NCBI GenBank assembly: GCA_028532985.1
Contig: JANCIK010000009.1
Coordinates: forward strand, 806,001-870,000
Reading direction: 5' to 3'
Source of the DNA: Stropharia rugosoannulata
Taxonomy: Eukaryota; Basidiomycota; Agaricomycetes; Agaricales; Strophariaceae
DNA: 64,000 nt
The translations under genes and the position numbers were made by a program. The notes below the pieces were generated by a model. It saw only the letters and a list, made by a program, of their open reading frames with translations, searched no databases and had not been told where the DNA came from. Below, piece after piece: positions 42,051-52,285 of the stretch (position 1 is the stretch's first letter; the number at the start of each line of letters is the position of its first letter).

Positions 42051-42851
42051 TTAGACCACCGTCATATACTGTTTCACGGACTCGAGCAACTTCTCCCATC
42101 GGCCCCCGTGCCAAGATGCGATATCCTTCCATTTTTCTTCGTCTCTCCAAACTGTTCTCGTGAAATTGATGTAAGAAGCCGTGACAAAATCAGCCCAGGA
42201 GGGTACATCGCCCATCAAGAACGGCCCATCGTTCTTCGAATACCAGCCGTCGACCGTTCCCAGACCGTCCTTAAACTTGGCCCAAAGCGCTACAGCTGCT
42301 TCGCCTTTCGGGTACACTTCTTCCAAGGGGGCGCCAATATCTTCCGATCTGAATTTGCGATAATGGTCCTGGCTCGCTTTGTTGAGCTTGGGAGCAGCGT
42401 CGGGAAGGATGAATGGCGCTACGGTCATGAGGATAGACGCCGATAGATTGCCTTCGTACAGCGACTGGAATGCGGCCGTGTTGTGTGGAAAGAGGCTCGG
42501 TTTGTCTGGGTAGGTCTTCTCCAAGTACTCTGCGATGGCTAGGGAGTCTGCGATGTACACCCCGGTCGCTGGATCGTGGATTGCTGGAAGCGTATAATGC
42601 AGAGTCCCATCAGGCCTCTTGGAGGTAGGCGCGATGCCTAGTTTCTTGCTAAGAGGTGCAATGTCTGGGTATTCCACCCATTCAGTCCTGTAGGGCAAGC
42701 CCTTGTAGTTCAAGCAGAACCTGCCGGGGATGGTTAGAGACAGACAGATGAAGTACTAATGGGGATCTTCCCCTTACCTGGCTTTCCATGGATTTGGCGA
42801 CCACGCATTCTCGGGATAGGTGGATGGTATGTCGTAGAGAATGATAGTCAT
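42051..42851 (-). CDS. Etherase-type glutathione S-transferase, cluster member 2
   Basis: Predicted 247-residue GST. Exons are 42851-42778 and 42720-42051. The first exon is 74 nt, exactly as in the neighbours on either side, with the intron again splitting an Arg codon (SPNPWKA-R-FCLNYK). Key blocks are YRTEWVEYPDIAPLSKKLGI, TLHYTLPAIHDPATGVYIAD, SLAIAEYLEKTYPDKPSLFP, and NDGPFLMGDVPSWADFVTAS near the C-terminus. It is closest in sequence to cluster member 1 (same FCLNYKGL and DKPSLFP). No breaks are seen. Probably cytosolic detoxification of aromatic compounds; substrate is unknown. Confidence 0.9.
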
Positions 42852-43375
42852 GGGTGGAAAAGGCTGATCTGATGCAGATTATCTTTAGAATTAGGGCCTT
42901 TTATGGGTCCTTGGTTCTTTTAAGGGTCGGTGCACTGTATAGTCCGTTACTGAATGTGTATTACACTGCCAGGGTACACACTCTGCCATCTCAGCTACCG
43001 ACGCTAGTAGGCATAACGACATCGACAATGCAAAGTTTGGGGTCGAAAGACAATATCTCAACTGCGGAAGGTTAATCGAACCATACATATCCAGAAGATA
43101 ATTAAATGAGGGCGCTGTTCGTGATTACCAAGCCGCAGTCGAAGTTGGGCAGACTTAGGTATGAATTGCCGTAAAAGGCAACCCCAACTTCAAGATGTGC
43201 GAAATCTTGGTAAGATGAAGTGAGGAAGATCAATTTTTGTCAGCTATTTGTCACAATATATACTTGCTGACATGTGTGAATAGACCCTAACCGTCTAATG
43301 TTCCGGAAAATTGGGGCATTGAGACACAACTGTGAATACAGTTTACGTTTATGCTTCACGCATAACTATCTGTAA
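42852..43375. other. Promoter region of cluster GST 2
   Basis: Intergenic. Nothing besides the TATA-like box is recognisable. Confidence 0.4.
42898..42905 (-). promoter_or_regulatory. TATA-like box of cluster GST 2
   Basis: CATAAAAG on the minus strand, 47 bp before the start codon. Confidence 0.45.
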
Positions 43376-44181
43376 TTATACAACTAATTGATACTGCTTC
43401 AAGTCTTCATCTAGAAGTCGCTGCCATCGCCCATTATTCCACTCGGAGATTTCAATCCACTCTGTACTTTCGGCGCCCCAAGCAGCCCTCCAAAAGATTA
43501 TCCAAGAACCAGTGACGAAATCTGCCCAAGACGGCAAATCTCCCATCAGAAAAGGTCCACCTGTTTTGGTATACAGTGAATCGATATGATCCAAGCCTTC
43601 TTTGAGTTTCGCCCATTCAGCCTTCGCTTCCTCTCCAATCGGTGCGGTTGCCTCTAGCGTACTCCCAAACTGCTCCTCTTTGGTGCGGCGGAAATGCTCT
43701 TGACTTCGGGGACTGAGTTTGCGTACCACGACGGGAAGAAGAAACCGCAGCGTGGGTGTAGCCGCTGGGATAATTAGAGTCTGTTCAAATGCGGTCTGGA
43801 ATGCGGCTGTGTCGTTTGGGAAGAGATTAGGTGCATGTGGGTACGTCTTCTCCAGATACTCTGCGATTGCGAAAGAGTCCGAAATGTATAACCCGGTTGA
43901 AGCGTCATGAATAGCGGGCAGAGTGTAGAACGGGGACCCATCGTCCTTCTTGGAGGTCGGCTGAATTCCTAACTCTATGCAGCGACCCTCTATATCGGGA
44001 TATTCAATCCATTCGGTTTTGTATGGAAGATGCTTGTAATTCAGGCAATACCTTCAGCTAACGTCAGTTCGCGTATTTCAAATACTGCGCTAGGTTCGAA
44101 AAATTACCTGACTTTCCAAGTGTTTGGAGACCAAGGCTGGTTTGGTTGACTTGCTGGGATATCGAATAGAGTAATCGTCAT
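43376..44181 (-). CDS. Etherase-type glutathione S-transferase, cluster member 3
   Basis: Predicted 249-residue GST. Exons are 44181-44108 and 44051-43376, again with a 74-nt first exon and a split Arg codon (SPNTWKV-R-YCLNYK). It carries YKTEWIEYPDIEGRCIELGI, SPFYTLPAIHDASTGLYISD, SFAIAEYLEKTYPHAPNLFP, and GGPFLMGDLPSWADFVTGSW. The acceptor reads AAG rather than the more usual CAG or TAG. In YCLNYK, EEQFGSTLE and the WNNGRW ending it resembles the distant GST at 15.4 kb. The whole frame is intact. Likely cytosolic; substrate is unknown. Confidence 0.9.
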
Positions 44182-45136
44182 TCTCACTCGGAAGCGCCTT
44201 GAAGGTTCGTACTCAAATGCCCGGTCTCACTTATATATACGTATGTGCAGGACTCTGGGTTACCCGTATATTGGATTAACCACCGTGCTGAGTGTTCTGA
44301 GCAATCTGGTCTACTCTTTACAAAGCATCGGATGACTCAGGTTATATGGAAGAACCACGTACCGCCACAGACACCGAATGCCACCTACCACAGCCAAGCC
44401 ATATATTCAATGATTTCCTATCACATTTTAAACAATTTTCCTTCCAATCTCACAATATGCGTCCACAAATAGAAATGATACGCGAGATATATATTCTATT
44501 GATAATCGTGTAATGATCTTCTTATGCTTATTTATCTATATGATAAACCTAGGTTATCGGCGACTTTAACATTCTAGAGCTCTCAGAAAGGTACTATGAA
44601 TCTCTCCTGCTCTCTTAGATGACACTGTAAGACCTAAAGCCGAGGCACCCAGGAAGTCGAAGTTTTCGTCTCGACTTTTAGGGTCCTCACTCTCCGCTTC
44701 AAATTATTAAGTTATTAAGTACTCTACAGGCTTCAGAAATATGTCAGCTCATGAAAGAACTAGCTAAGCGACGCGTATCATGTCTCTGTCATGACATAGC
44801 GCATGAATTGGTGTCTTTGTAGTTCTGGCACACAGTGAAGGCAAGAATAAGCTATTTTTAGATCACTGTGTTAGATAATAGAGGTGAAAGCACTGTTCAG
44901 TTCGAGGCCAATACACCCATGTCTGTTCAAAGAGTTACCTTGATTTATCACAAAATATGTAAATACAATTTGCTCATTGTATAGCAGAGAGTTTTGGGTC
45001 GTAAATTTATTAATCATTCCGTATCCAGAGTCGAGGTACGAGTACATCGAACGTGACCGTGGTGGCATGCACCTCTGTGACTGATGATGACCTCATTGTA
45101 GATTGGACTGAACCTTGAATCTTGACTTCTTCAACG
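44182..45136. other. Divergent promoter region between GST 3 and GST 4
   Basis: Lies between divergently transcribed GSTs and so probably holds both promoters. Apart from the TATA box of GST 3 no motif is obvious. Confidence 0.45.
44231..44240 (-). promoter_or_regulatory. TATA box of cluster GST 3
   Basis: TATATATAA-type motif on the minus strand, about 50 bp before the start codon. Confidence 0.5.
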
Positions 45137-45940
45137 ATGACAATCACTTTCTGGGATATACCGTCTACTAAGGGGCCTTGGTCTCCTAATACTTGGAAGA
45201 TAAGGTGCGTGCATTTTCTAGGCCGCATTGCTTAAAGCCGAAGCTTAAGTCTTGATAGATATGTACTGAACTACAAACAGATCCCTTATAAAACAGAATG
45301 GATCGAATATCCGGACATATCGTCACACTGCGAGAAAATAGGCCTCGCCAAAGGGAGCACGCGCTTGACCAAGCGCTCCGGGATGAAGTACCACACCCTT
45401 CCTGCCATTTACGATCCTTCCACGGGCACTACTCTGAGTGACTCGGCGCGTATCGCAGAGTATTTGGAAAAGCAGTATCCGGATACCCCGAAGATATTTC
45501 CTCACAACACGATTGGTCTCCAGATAGACTTCCACGACAGTCTGAGTACTGCACTTGTGGCTCTGTGGGACTTTGTCATTCCCCCAATAATCGACTCGCT
45601 CAACCCCGCAAGCCAGCAATACTATCGCGAGACGAGAGAAGAGGCATGGGGGAAACGACTGGAAGACATTCCGCCCTCTGGAGATAAATTTGCAGAGGAA
45701 TGGGCTAAGGTGGAAAGCGGATTTACGAAGATCGCCACATGGTATTCAAAAACAACTGATGGCCCTTTCATCATGGGCAAGGAAGTGAGTTGGGCCGACT
45801 TTGTTGTGGGAGCGCACTTGAAGTGGTTCCAAAAGTCCTGGGGGAACGAAGACGACAAGTGGAAGACGATTATGGCTTGGAACGACGGAGTATGGAAGAC
45901 TCTACTCGATGATTTGGAAGTGTATGGTGCTACTGATTAA
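45137..45940 (+). CDS. Etherase-type glutathione S-transferase, cluster member 4 (divergent)
   Basis: Predicted 249-residue GST on the opposite strand to its neighbours. Exons are 45137-45204 and 45259-45940. The first exon is 68 nt, two codons shorter than in the other members, but splits the same Arg codon (SPNTWKI-R-YVLNYK). Blocks are MTITFWDIPSTKGPWSP, YKTEWIEYPDISSHCEKIGL, KYHTLPAIYDPSTG, SARIAEYLEKQYPDTPKIFP and DGPFIMGKEVSWADFVVGAH. It is the most divergent cluster member: Trp replaces Tyr/Phe at the first strand (FWDIP), and a basic insertion (RLTKRSGMK) replaces the KKDDGSP loop, which could alter the active-site entrance. Confidence 0.88.
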
Positions 45941-46337
45941 TCGTTTTATGATCTAATACTTTCAGGTTTCTGCCTGAGAGCCAAAAAATACATTTGTTAA
46001 GGCACTGACAGATCAGGAATGGGTAAAAAGCTTCCCGTTTTATTATGTTGATATTAAGAGCTGCTCACGACATGCGAAACAAACCTTAGTTTGAAACCAT
46101 CGCCGTTCCCTACTTTTTAGGTTCAAGTACAAATTGAAGTTTGAACAACATTCACTCTTATCACGCAGCTCGTCCTGACTCTTTATGAGAATTGACAATT
46201 GTAGAAATATAATGACATGACGGGAATCAATGTAGTTACCCCAAAACGATATTTAAATACACGTCTACCTAATCTACTCGTCCTACAGTCAGCAATGGGC
46301 AGTGGTAACTGTCTATACGCCATGAGAACACCTATGC
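45941..46337. other. Convergent intergenic region
   Basis: 3' flanks of GST 4 and of the RTA1-like gene. No other feature is seen. Confidence 0.4.
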
Positions 46338-47808
46338 CTACGCACGACTCGCCTCCTTAGTCGATCCCGCGTCTGATGTATCGGCTGAGTGATCAAGTTT
46401 GTCGAGCCCCATATTGCGACCAAGCAGTCGTCCGGGGTGCAGAGCATTCATGCTATACATTGCCAATGTGATCATGCCTCCATCAAGCCAGTCTATGAGG
46501 AAGTAGTTTAAAAACTCATAAAAAAGCTAGATGCTTTATGGGGCTTACTGAACAATCTTTGTGTGCTGATAATTCTTCCCGCCCAGCCGTCGCTAAGTTC
46601 GATCGTTCGGTACACCGCTCTGTTAAAAAAAAAGGAGCAAATTTTAGATTTAGAACTGTGGCACGAGTATTTATAAAGCGCGCGCAGCAGCCTGAGGACG
46701 CACCGTATGAAGAGCAATGTTGTGCTGAAGATTAAGCCCGCAGTCATCCACGACATTTTGCCTGACAATGTCTCCCCCCGGATTGCAAAGCGAGCTTCAT
46801 CCTCTTTGTTTGTTTCGACACTGCGGATTGGCCTGTCCGTTGCATATCGGAAGTAAAATTCCGAGGCGCACAAAGCATAGATACTGATAACAACTACATT
46901 TGGTGTGCAGATTAGTACCAGTAGGACACAAATAGAACATTCCCAGTGGTACTCACGCAATTGGAATGAAATTCCTCCGAGCATAATGTGTCCTCCCTAC
47001 TAAAATTAGCACAGCACCTCTAATATGCCTATGGGCTTACCGGTGTAGGATTCAATCCGTTTCCAGATGCTACAGCCGCTTTCCCGCCCCCAACGGCTTG
47101 TACTATCAGCGATATGACGTCCTGCAGTCCAAACATACTAGTCAATAAGAGATAGAGTCCACAGTGGGGAGTGCATTTACACAGGAACAGAACAAAATTG
47201 TATCTAGTATACACGCTATTATCAGTGGCTGTCTAATGCACTAAATAGTAAATTCACTTACACATTTTAGGGCTAAGTCGACTGTACTGAGGTCCTAGTC
47301 GGCGTATAATTGCTCCAAAAATCACAAAGTTTGCTGCAAGAAACGGAGTCGGCCCTAAAATCGTCGCAGTAATTCTAAGGCAACTTTAATCAGTTGATCT
47401 CCAGGAGCACATGTAAAACGCACTGCATCTCAAATGGCGTTGACAGGGTAGGGTTGAATGTCGACCAAAGCCGACCGGACCATCCAATCACTTCAAGCAG
47501 ACCGCACAAACACACGGTCGGTACAAGCCACCACATCCTGTACTTCGCAGACTGGAACAGATGGATAACTAGGGGGAATAGGACTAAGTAATCCCTAGCT
47601 ATGCAGGACAATTCGACAAGACATACGGGTTGATATCGAATACAGCACGATGAACAGAATTGCAATCCATCGTGTAGGGATATAATGGTATGGTGGTCCG
47701 TGGAGACTGTGGTGGGCACGGGCTTCAAGCATGACTGCTACAGTGCCTTTTGTGTTAGCTGAATACTCCAGAGTCTCGGTGAAGCATACCTATGTCGTCG
47801 ATAGACAT
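46338..47808 (-). CDS. RTA1-like seven-transmembrane protein
   Basis: Predicted 314-residue RTA1-family membrane protein (fungal lipid-translocating exporter group, linked in yeast to 7-aminocholesterol resistance and sphingoid-base export). Ten exons fit in frame: 47808-47790, 47734-47627, 47568-47424, 47374-47262, 47203-47181, 47121-47041, 46996-46957, 46893-46704, 46619-46549 and 46492-46338. Landmarks are YHYIPTRWIAILFIVLYS, CLCGLLEVIGWSGRLWS, ILGPTPFLAANFVIFGAIIR, CDVISLIVQAVGGGKA, HIMLGGISFQL, AVYRTIELSDGWAGRI and a C-terminal ALHPGRLLG. The 23-nt exon is required to bring the CDVISLIVQ block into frame. Length is normal for the family. Confidence 0.88.
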
Positions 47809-49372
47809 GGTCGTAGTCGTTAGGCGTGAGGGTTGTGATCGTCAGCGGGGAACAAGGACGAGAAACAAGCCGACCAGCTCCCTCGAGGTCACTGGTGAAA
47901 CTCCGTTCAAAATTCAGCGCACAGTCCTAATGATATCTGTCATATCTTCAATTATAGACCCTCAAAAGGCATATTCGTGTGATGTTCTGGTCAAAAAAGG
48001 CTCCGTTCTCGGCGTCCTCGGGGATATAATTAGTTCCCTCGATCAAAAACTGCCAGTCGACGACGTATTCCGCAGCCAGCGGGTAAACGGCAATCTGTTG
48101 CCGGATGTTATTTAAATGGACTGCACAACTTGCTCTGCAATTGCTGCGTGCAGGCAGCGTCAAAGGCTCTGTAATATAACATAAATGGTCTGATATGCCT
48201 TTAAATTGTAGGCATGCGAAACGATCGTGTTACACCAGACATGTATTTCAGGCAGCAGCGGGATCACATCCGGTCGGGAACGTCATTTCGGTGGCATAAT
48301 CCAAAATCCAATTATTTTCCAGTCAAGTTTAGCTTTTGAGAAGAGAACTGTATGATAATTGCATGTGGGTGGTAGCGATACATTTAGAGGGCTGCACTCA
48401 GTGGAGTTCCAAATTTGGATGAATGCAATGAGTTTTCTTGACGTGCTGTACTTACAAGGCTCTAATTAATGCTGTGCATCCAGCATTCTTTGCTTTCATG
48501 CAATACGTGCAATGAGAGCGCTCAATTGAACACATTGAATTGATATTCGCTGTGGTATAGCACCAAACAGCACCATATACTTAGGTCACGGGCGCCTAAC
48601 CGGCATCAACGCATCATATGTCATCTGACCGTATGTATGCAAAGCAATGTAAGCATAGCTATGTACGTAGGCCCTGATTCGCATTGCACACAGCCTGACA
48701 GAATATATGCATAAAATACTCACTAGGGATGATGTGATACACTTGTAATTTCAAGATAAATGAGCATACCAGGCCTTGGACTCAGATGTTAACGTTAACG
48801 CTGATCCACACTCCCCCAAGAAAAGCATCTCAGAAAAGATTAAGGCTTTCAGCATGCTATACATACTAGGTTTGTAGAATGTCGTGATAGACTCACTTAT
48901 AAAAGGAAAGTCGACTTTGGTTGTCCCGTATTAACAAAGATTCTCAGGTTCCTACATGGAAAACCGAGTTTTAAGGCCATCTTTTTTGAGGTCAATCTCG
49001 GTGAGTGAGCTCACTGCTCTCAGCTTTACATTCACTGCCAGAAAGGCCTGAGTAGCTACACAGTGGCCGCTAGCACCTTGACGCCTTTACTAAGACGAGT
49101 TATTTTTGGTTGTGGCACATTTCCCGAAATAGATCATCTCCTCGGTGTCTTACACAGGACCATCCACGTGCAAATACCCCGGCCCCAGACCTCTGTAATT
49201 CGTCATTTCTATCTAACTAGTTGATATCCTCGTATCTTCCACTCTGAATCGCTCTATCTCCCATCTACTTAAGACCGGTAGCAAGTGCCATCGAAGCATA
49301 CCAGCCGTTCGCCCCCAACTCATCTCACCAATACATCGTACCGCCGGATTATCATCCCACCGAATTACCAGT
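47809..49372. other. Intergenic region
   Basis: Holds the promoters of the RTA1-like and DUF427 genes, which are divergently transcribed. No other gene or repeat is recognised. Confidence 0.4.
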
Positions 49373-49854
49373 ATGCCTACAATCCGCGTCTCAGTTGATG
49401 GCCATCTCCTCGCCGAGTCCGACGCTACAATCGTAGTTGAGGGCAATCATTACTTCCCACCGACTGCTGTGCGTAATTCTGCACTCGCTCACTCCGCAAC
49501 GAGCAGCGTTTGTCCGTGGAAGGGGTGCGTCATTCATACTCTTGCTATTCAAGTTAGGCGAGACTTCGCTTATACATCTACACCTTTTAGGACAGCAGCC
49601 TACTATGATGCCGTTATTGACGGTAAAACGGTGAAAGACGTTGCATGGTAAAGTGGTTTCCCTGTCTTCCTTTTAAACCTCAGAATTTTAGAGACTTTCA
49701 ATAGGTACTACCCAAACACAATCTCGGACAGGGCAAAGCAGATTGAAGGGTATGTCGCATTCTACAAGGTGTGCGGATCAGAATATCTACTACATACGCA
49801 TCACGACTAATTAAGCTAACCTCAAAGAACAAAGTCGAGATTGAAACGGTATAA
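49373..49854 (+). CDS. Small DUF427 (NTP_transf_9) domain protein
   Basis: Predicted 99-residue protein that consists of one DUF427 domain, a small beta-rich fold of unknown function found in bacteria and fungi. Exons are 49373-49524, 49591-49647, 49705-49768 and 49828-49854. Family features are present in order: VSVDGHLLAESDATIVVEGN, YFPPTAV, the SVCPWKG-TAAYYDAVIDG core (the Cys-Pro-Trp-Lys-Gly motif is split by intron 1), VKDVAWYYPN and the ending IEGYVAFYKNKVEI. The last exon is only 27 nt with an AAG acceptor. A bare single-domain protein of about 100 residues is normal for this family. Confidence 0.85.
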
Positions 49855-50151
49855 CATGGAATACTGTCGTGTAATATTCACTTGTAATACTATGACTATT
49901 GCCGTTACTACATGTCCACTTGAAGGCTCTTTGTGCGGGAACTCTCAGATTCCCCCCATCCCCTGGCTCGTGCAGACCACATTGAAACTGATCTAAACCT
50001 TCTTCAAGTACAAACCAAAATCGCAATCCTGAAGTCCGTACGCTAGTGATGTTTAACTGCCGGGTTCTACTGTTCCCATTCAGCGGCTTATAAGTAGATA
50101 CGACTGACCTCTACTTATTCCAACCTCTTCAGCAGTAGTAATTGATTGGCC

Positions 50152-50461
50152 ATGGCAGGAGCAGGTGGGGTTTCTCTCGCCTTTGACGAAAACGTGAATT
50201 CACTAAGAGGGAAGGCTAGATGCCTTTCTGATTGTGTTGTCTGCGGCTGGCCGGGTCGAGGAGGAGCGTATCGGAAGTATCATTCATGTTCTGGAGAATC
50301 ATATTTTCCTGAACGTCAGCTGTGTACCGAATACGGAGAGCAGAAATACGTACTTCTTAGCTATCAGGATCCAGGTACGACAGCGTCTGCAAGGGCAAAT
50401 GTTAGTAAAACCCAGCAGCAAATTCAACGGGGGTTCACATCACCTTCCGACAACACTCTGA
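50152..50461 (+). CDS. Possible small unknown protein
   Basis: Tentative 88-residue model: exon 50152-50164, a 43-nt intron, and exon 50208-50461. It has a good start context (GCCATGG) and a TATAAG-like box about 60 bp upstream. The product (EGRLDAFLIVLSAAGRVEEE, IIHVLENHIFLNVSC) has protein-like composition but no family I recognise. Its 3' end overlaps the end of the convergent F-box gene by 38 bp. The intron is short, so the model is weak. Confidence 0.28.
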
Positions 50462-51401
50462 GGCTCATTGTGCCGGAATTCTTGGCCCCCCAGATCCCAG
50501 CATCGCCCCTAGCGCGTGCACACCACATCCCAAATTCATCTAAATCGTCTCCAAGGCATACCAATCGCAATCGGTCGTCGAGTCGGAGCATTGTTCGTGT
50601 AGTCCAGTTGTGTTCCTCCGTTCTTGTCCAGTTGTATGTCGACACAACTATTTTCTCTACGTTCTCCAGCCTTTCCAGAAGCAGCAGTTGTTCGGAGACA
50701 TGAATGTAATAAAGCATTGGCCTATTTTTATTAGAAAATGGAAGAGAGAAGCCTATGTTTATAAGGCTGGATAGTTGCATTGGGATAGGACTGTAATAAA
50801 AATCTTCAAACCCTGTTGCATAGGTAGTTCCACTTGTGGCAGGGCCTGGTAGGTTTCGTTCCACTGCTTCTAGGAAGTCCGGTGAGAACAAATCGTGCAC
50901 CCTTAGATGCGTGATCTGCCGCAACAGTGATCTGGCGTAGAGAGCGCTTCTAGAGAACGACAGGACCGACCACAATTGACGGCTATCGAAAAGCGTGAGT
51001 TCTCTGAGATTTGTGTGGGTGTGTTGAACGTTGTCATCTTCGGCGTCGGCGTCCTTTTGTGCTTCGCAGAGCTTCACAAATGTGGACATCGTACAAGCGA
51101 GCGCTCTGAGCCCCCTGCATGCGTTGAGGACTTCGTCGAGGAGAGTATCCTGGATAAGACCTGAGGCGTTTATCCACAGGAACCTGACATACTTCCCTTG
51201 TTCTAGGTCGGTCACGAAGTGATGGAAGGAGCGTATAGTCCGGGTATTGATGCGAAATGGGATTTTGGACAACATCTCGTGCTTGACGATGGTATGGAAA
51301 TGTCTATTGACGAGCAGATGGGCATGATATGACTCTTGAGATATGCACGAATAACTGAGGATATGAAGAAGTACTTCAAGGGGAATATCCAGAATATGCA
51401 T
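50424..51401 (-). CDS. F-box protein, short
   Basis: Predicted 325-residue protein in one open frame with a true ATG. The N-terminus reads MHILDIPLEVLLHILSYSC, then YHAHLLVNRHFHTIVKHEML, an F-box of the fungal type that follows the initiator Met almost directly. Downstream are leucine-rich segments (CRGLRALACTMSTFVKL, NLRELTLFDSRQLW) and a Trp-rich C-terminal stretch. It is shorter than the other three F-box proteins in the window and not obviously their close paralogue. It may be an SCF adaptor. No upstream exon is needed. Confidence 0.75.
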   Translation of the reverse strand: MHILDIPLEVLLHILSYSCISQESYHAHLLVNRHFHTIVKHEMLSKIPFRINTRTIRSFHHFVTDLEQGKYVRFLWINASGLIQDTLLDEVLNACRGLRALACTMSTFVKLCEAQKDADAEDDNVQHTHTNLRELTLFDSRQLWSVLSFSRSALYARSLLRQITHLRVHDLFSPDFLEAVERNLPGPATSGTTYATGFEDFYYSPIPMQLSSLINIGFSLPFSNKNRPMLYYIHVSEQLLLLERLENVEKIVVSTYNWTRTEEHNWTTRTMLRLDDRLRLVCLGDDLDEFGMWCARARGDAGIWGAKNSGTMSLRVLSEGDVNPR

Positions 51402-52285
51402 TGATGGCTAAAGATGGCTGTACAGTCGCTTGAAAGTCGCGTCGTGGATGGCCTGAGAATTTTGGAACGCGTGGCGCGCCGTGCAAGCCGAGGCGGTCCG
51501 CTGAGCCGCGCTGGCAGGCAATGTTACCTGCCCGGCACTTTCCGCGCAGGTAACAACCCAACACAACGATTTGTAAACCGATAAATGCAGTGGTATCCAA
51601 GATTAAGATCTACGTAGAAGGTATGTACTTAGTTGAAAATGAGAGATATAAAACATTTTAGTATTATCAGAGGAGTGGAATAAGATACAAATAATTGTGA
51701 CGCTTTGTGACGACGACAAGCGATCCATCACAGCACGTGCCTCACGCAAAAGGAAAAATAACAAATAACATTACACATTGCAGGCCTGTTGCAGGCGTCT
51801 CGACTCTCGGGACCGCGTTGTCCAAACCTTGGCCACGACTATCATCCCCTTCTGCGCGCCTTAGCCTCCCTGCTGCAGCGTCTTGACTCGTTTATCAGTA
51901 TTAAAACGCTCACTGTTGGGAGTCCAGGCCGGCGGCGGGTGTCTAACATCTATCCCGAAGTACACAAGAAGTACATACTCTGAACTGATTGAGTCGTTCA
52001 GTTCTCTTGACGGCGAGCCTGCAAATCACTAACGACAACGGCCACAAAGACAATTACGCTGCCCCCATATGTTTACTTACGCCTCACTGGCGTTGCCAAT
52101 TGGAGTAACTCTTCAAGCTTCGCCTATCAGCTTCCAATCTTCAACCGTTCCATTGCGTGCCCGTGATCTGCCCCTCCGCCGCATGCGAGTGGCAAACAGG
52201 AATGAGCCAACTGTCCATACCTCTACAGGGTGGTTACAGTTATAACGCGCAGCGCGAAGACCGTCGCCATAGCCACAAACTGAAG
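51402..52285. other. Intergenic region, divergent promoters
   Basis: Lies between the divergent F-box and Rif1 genes. No recognisable gene. An in-frame ATG at 52,202 could extend Rif1 by 28 residues. Confidence 0.45.

Noticed and set aside
50146..50703. 185-residue plus-strand frame
   Set aside because: Most of it is antisense to the F-box gene, which has a true ATG and clear F-box; only the first part might belong to a small gene.
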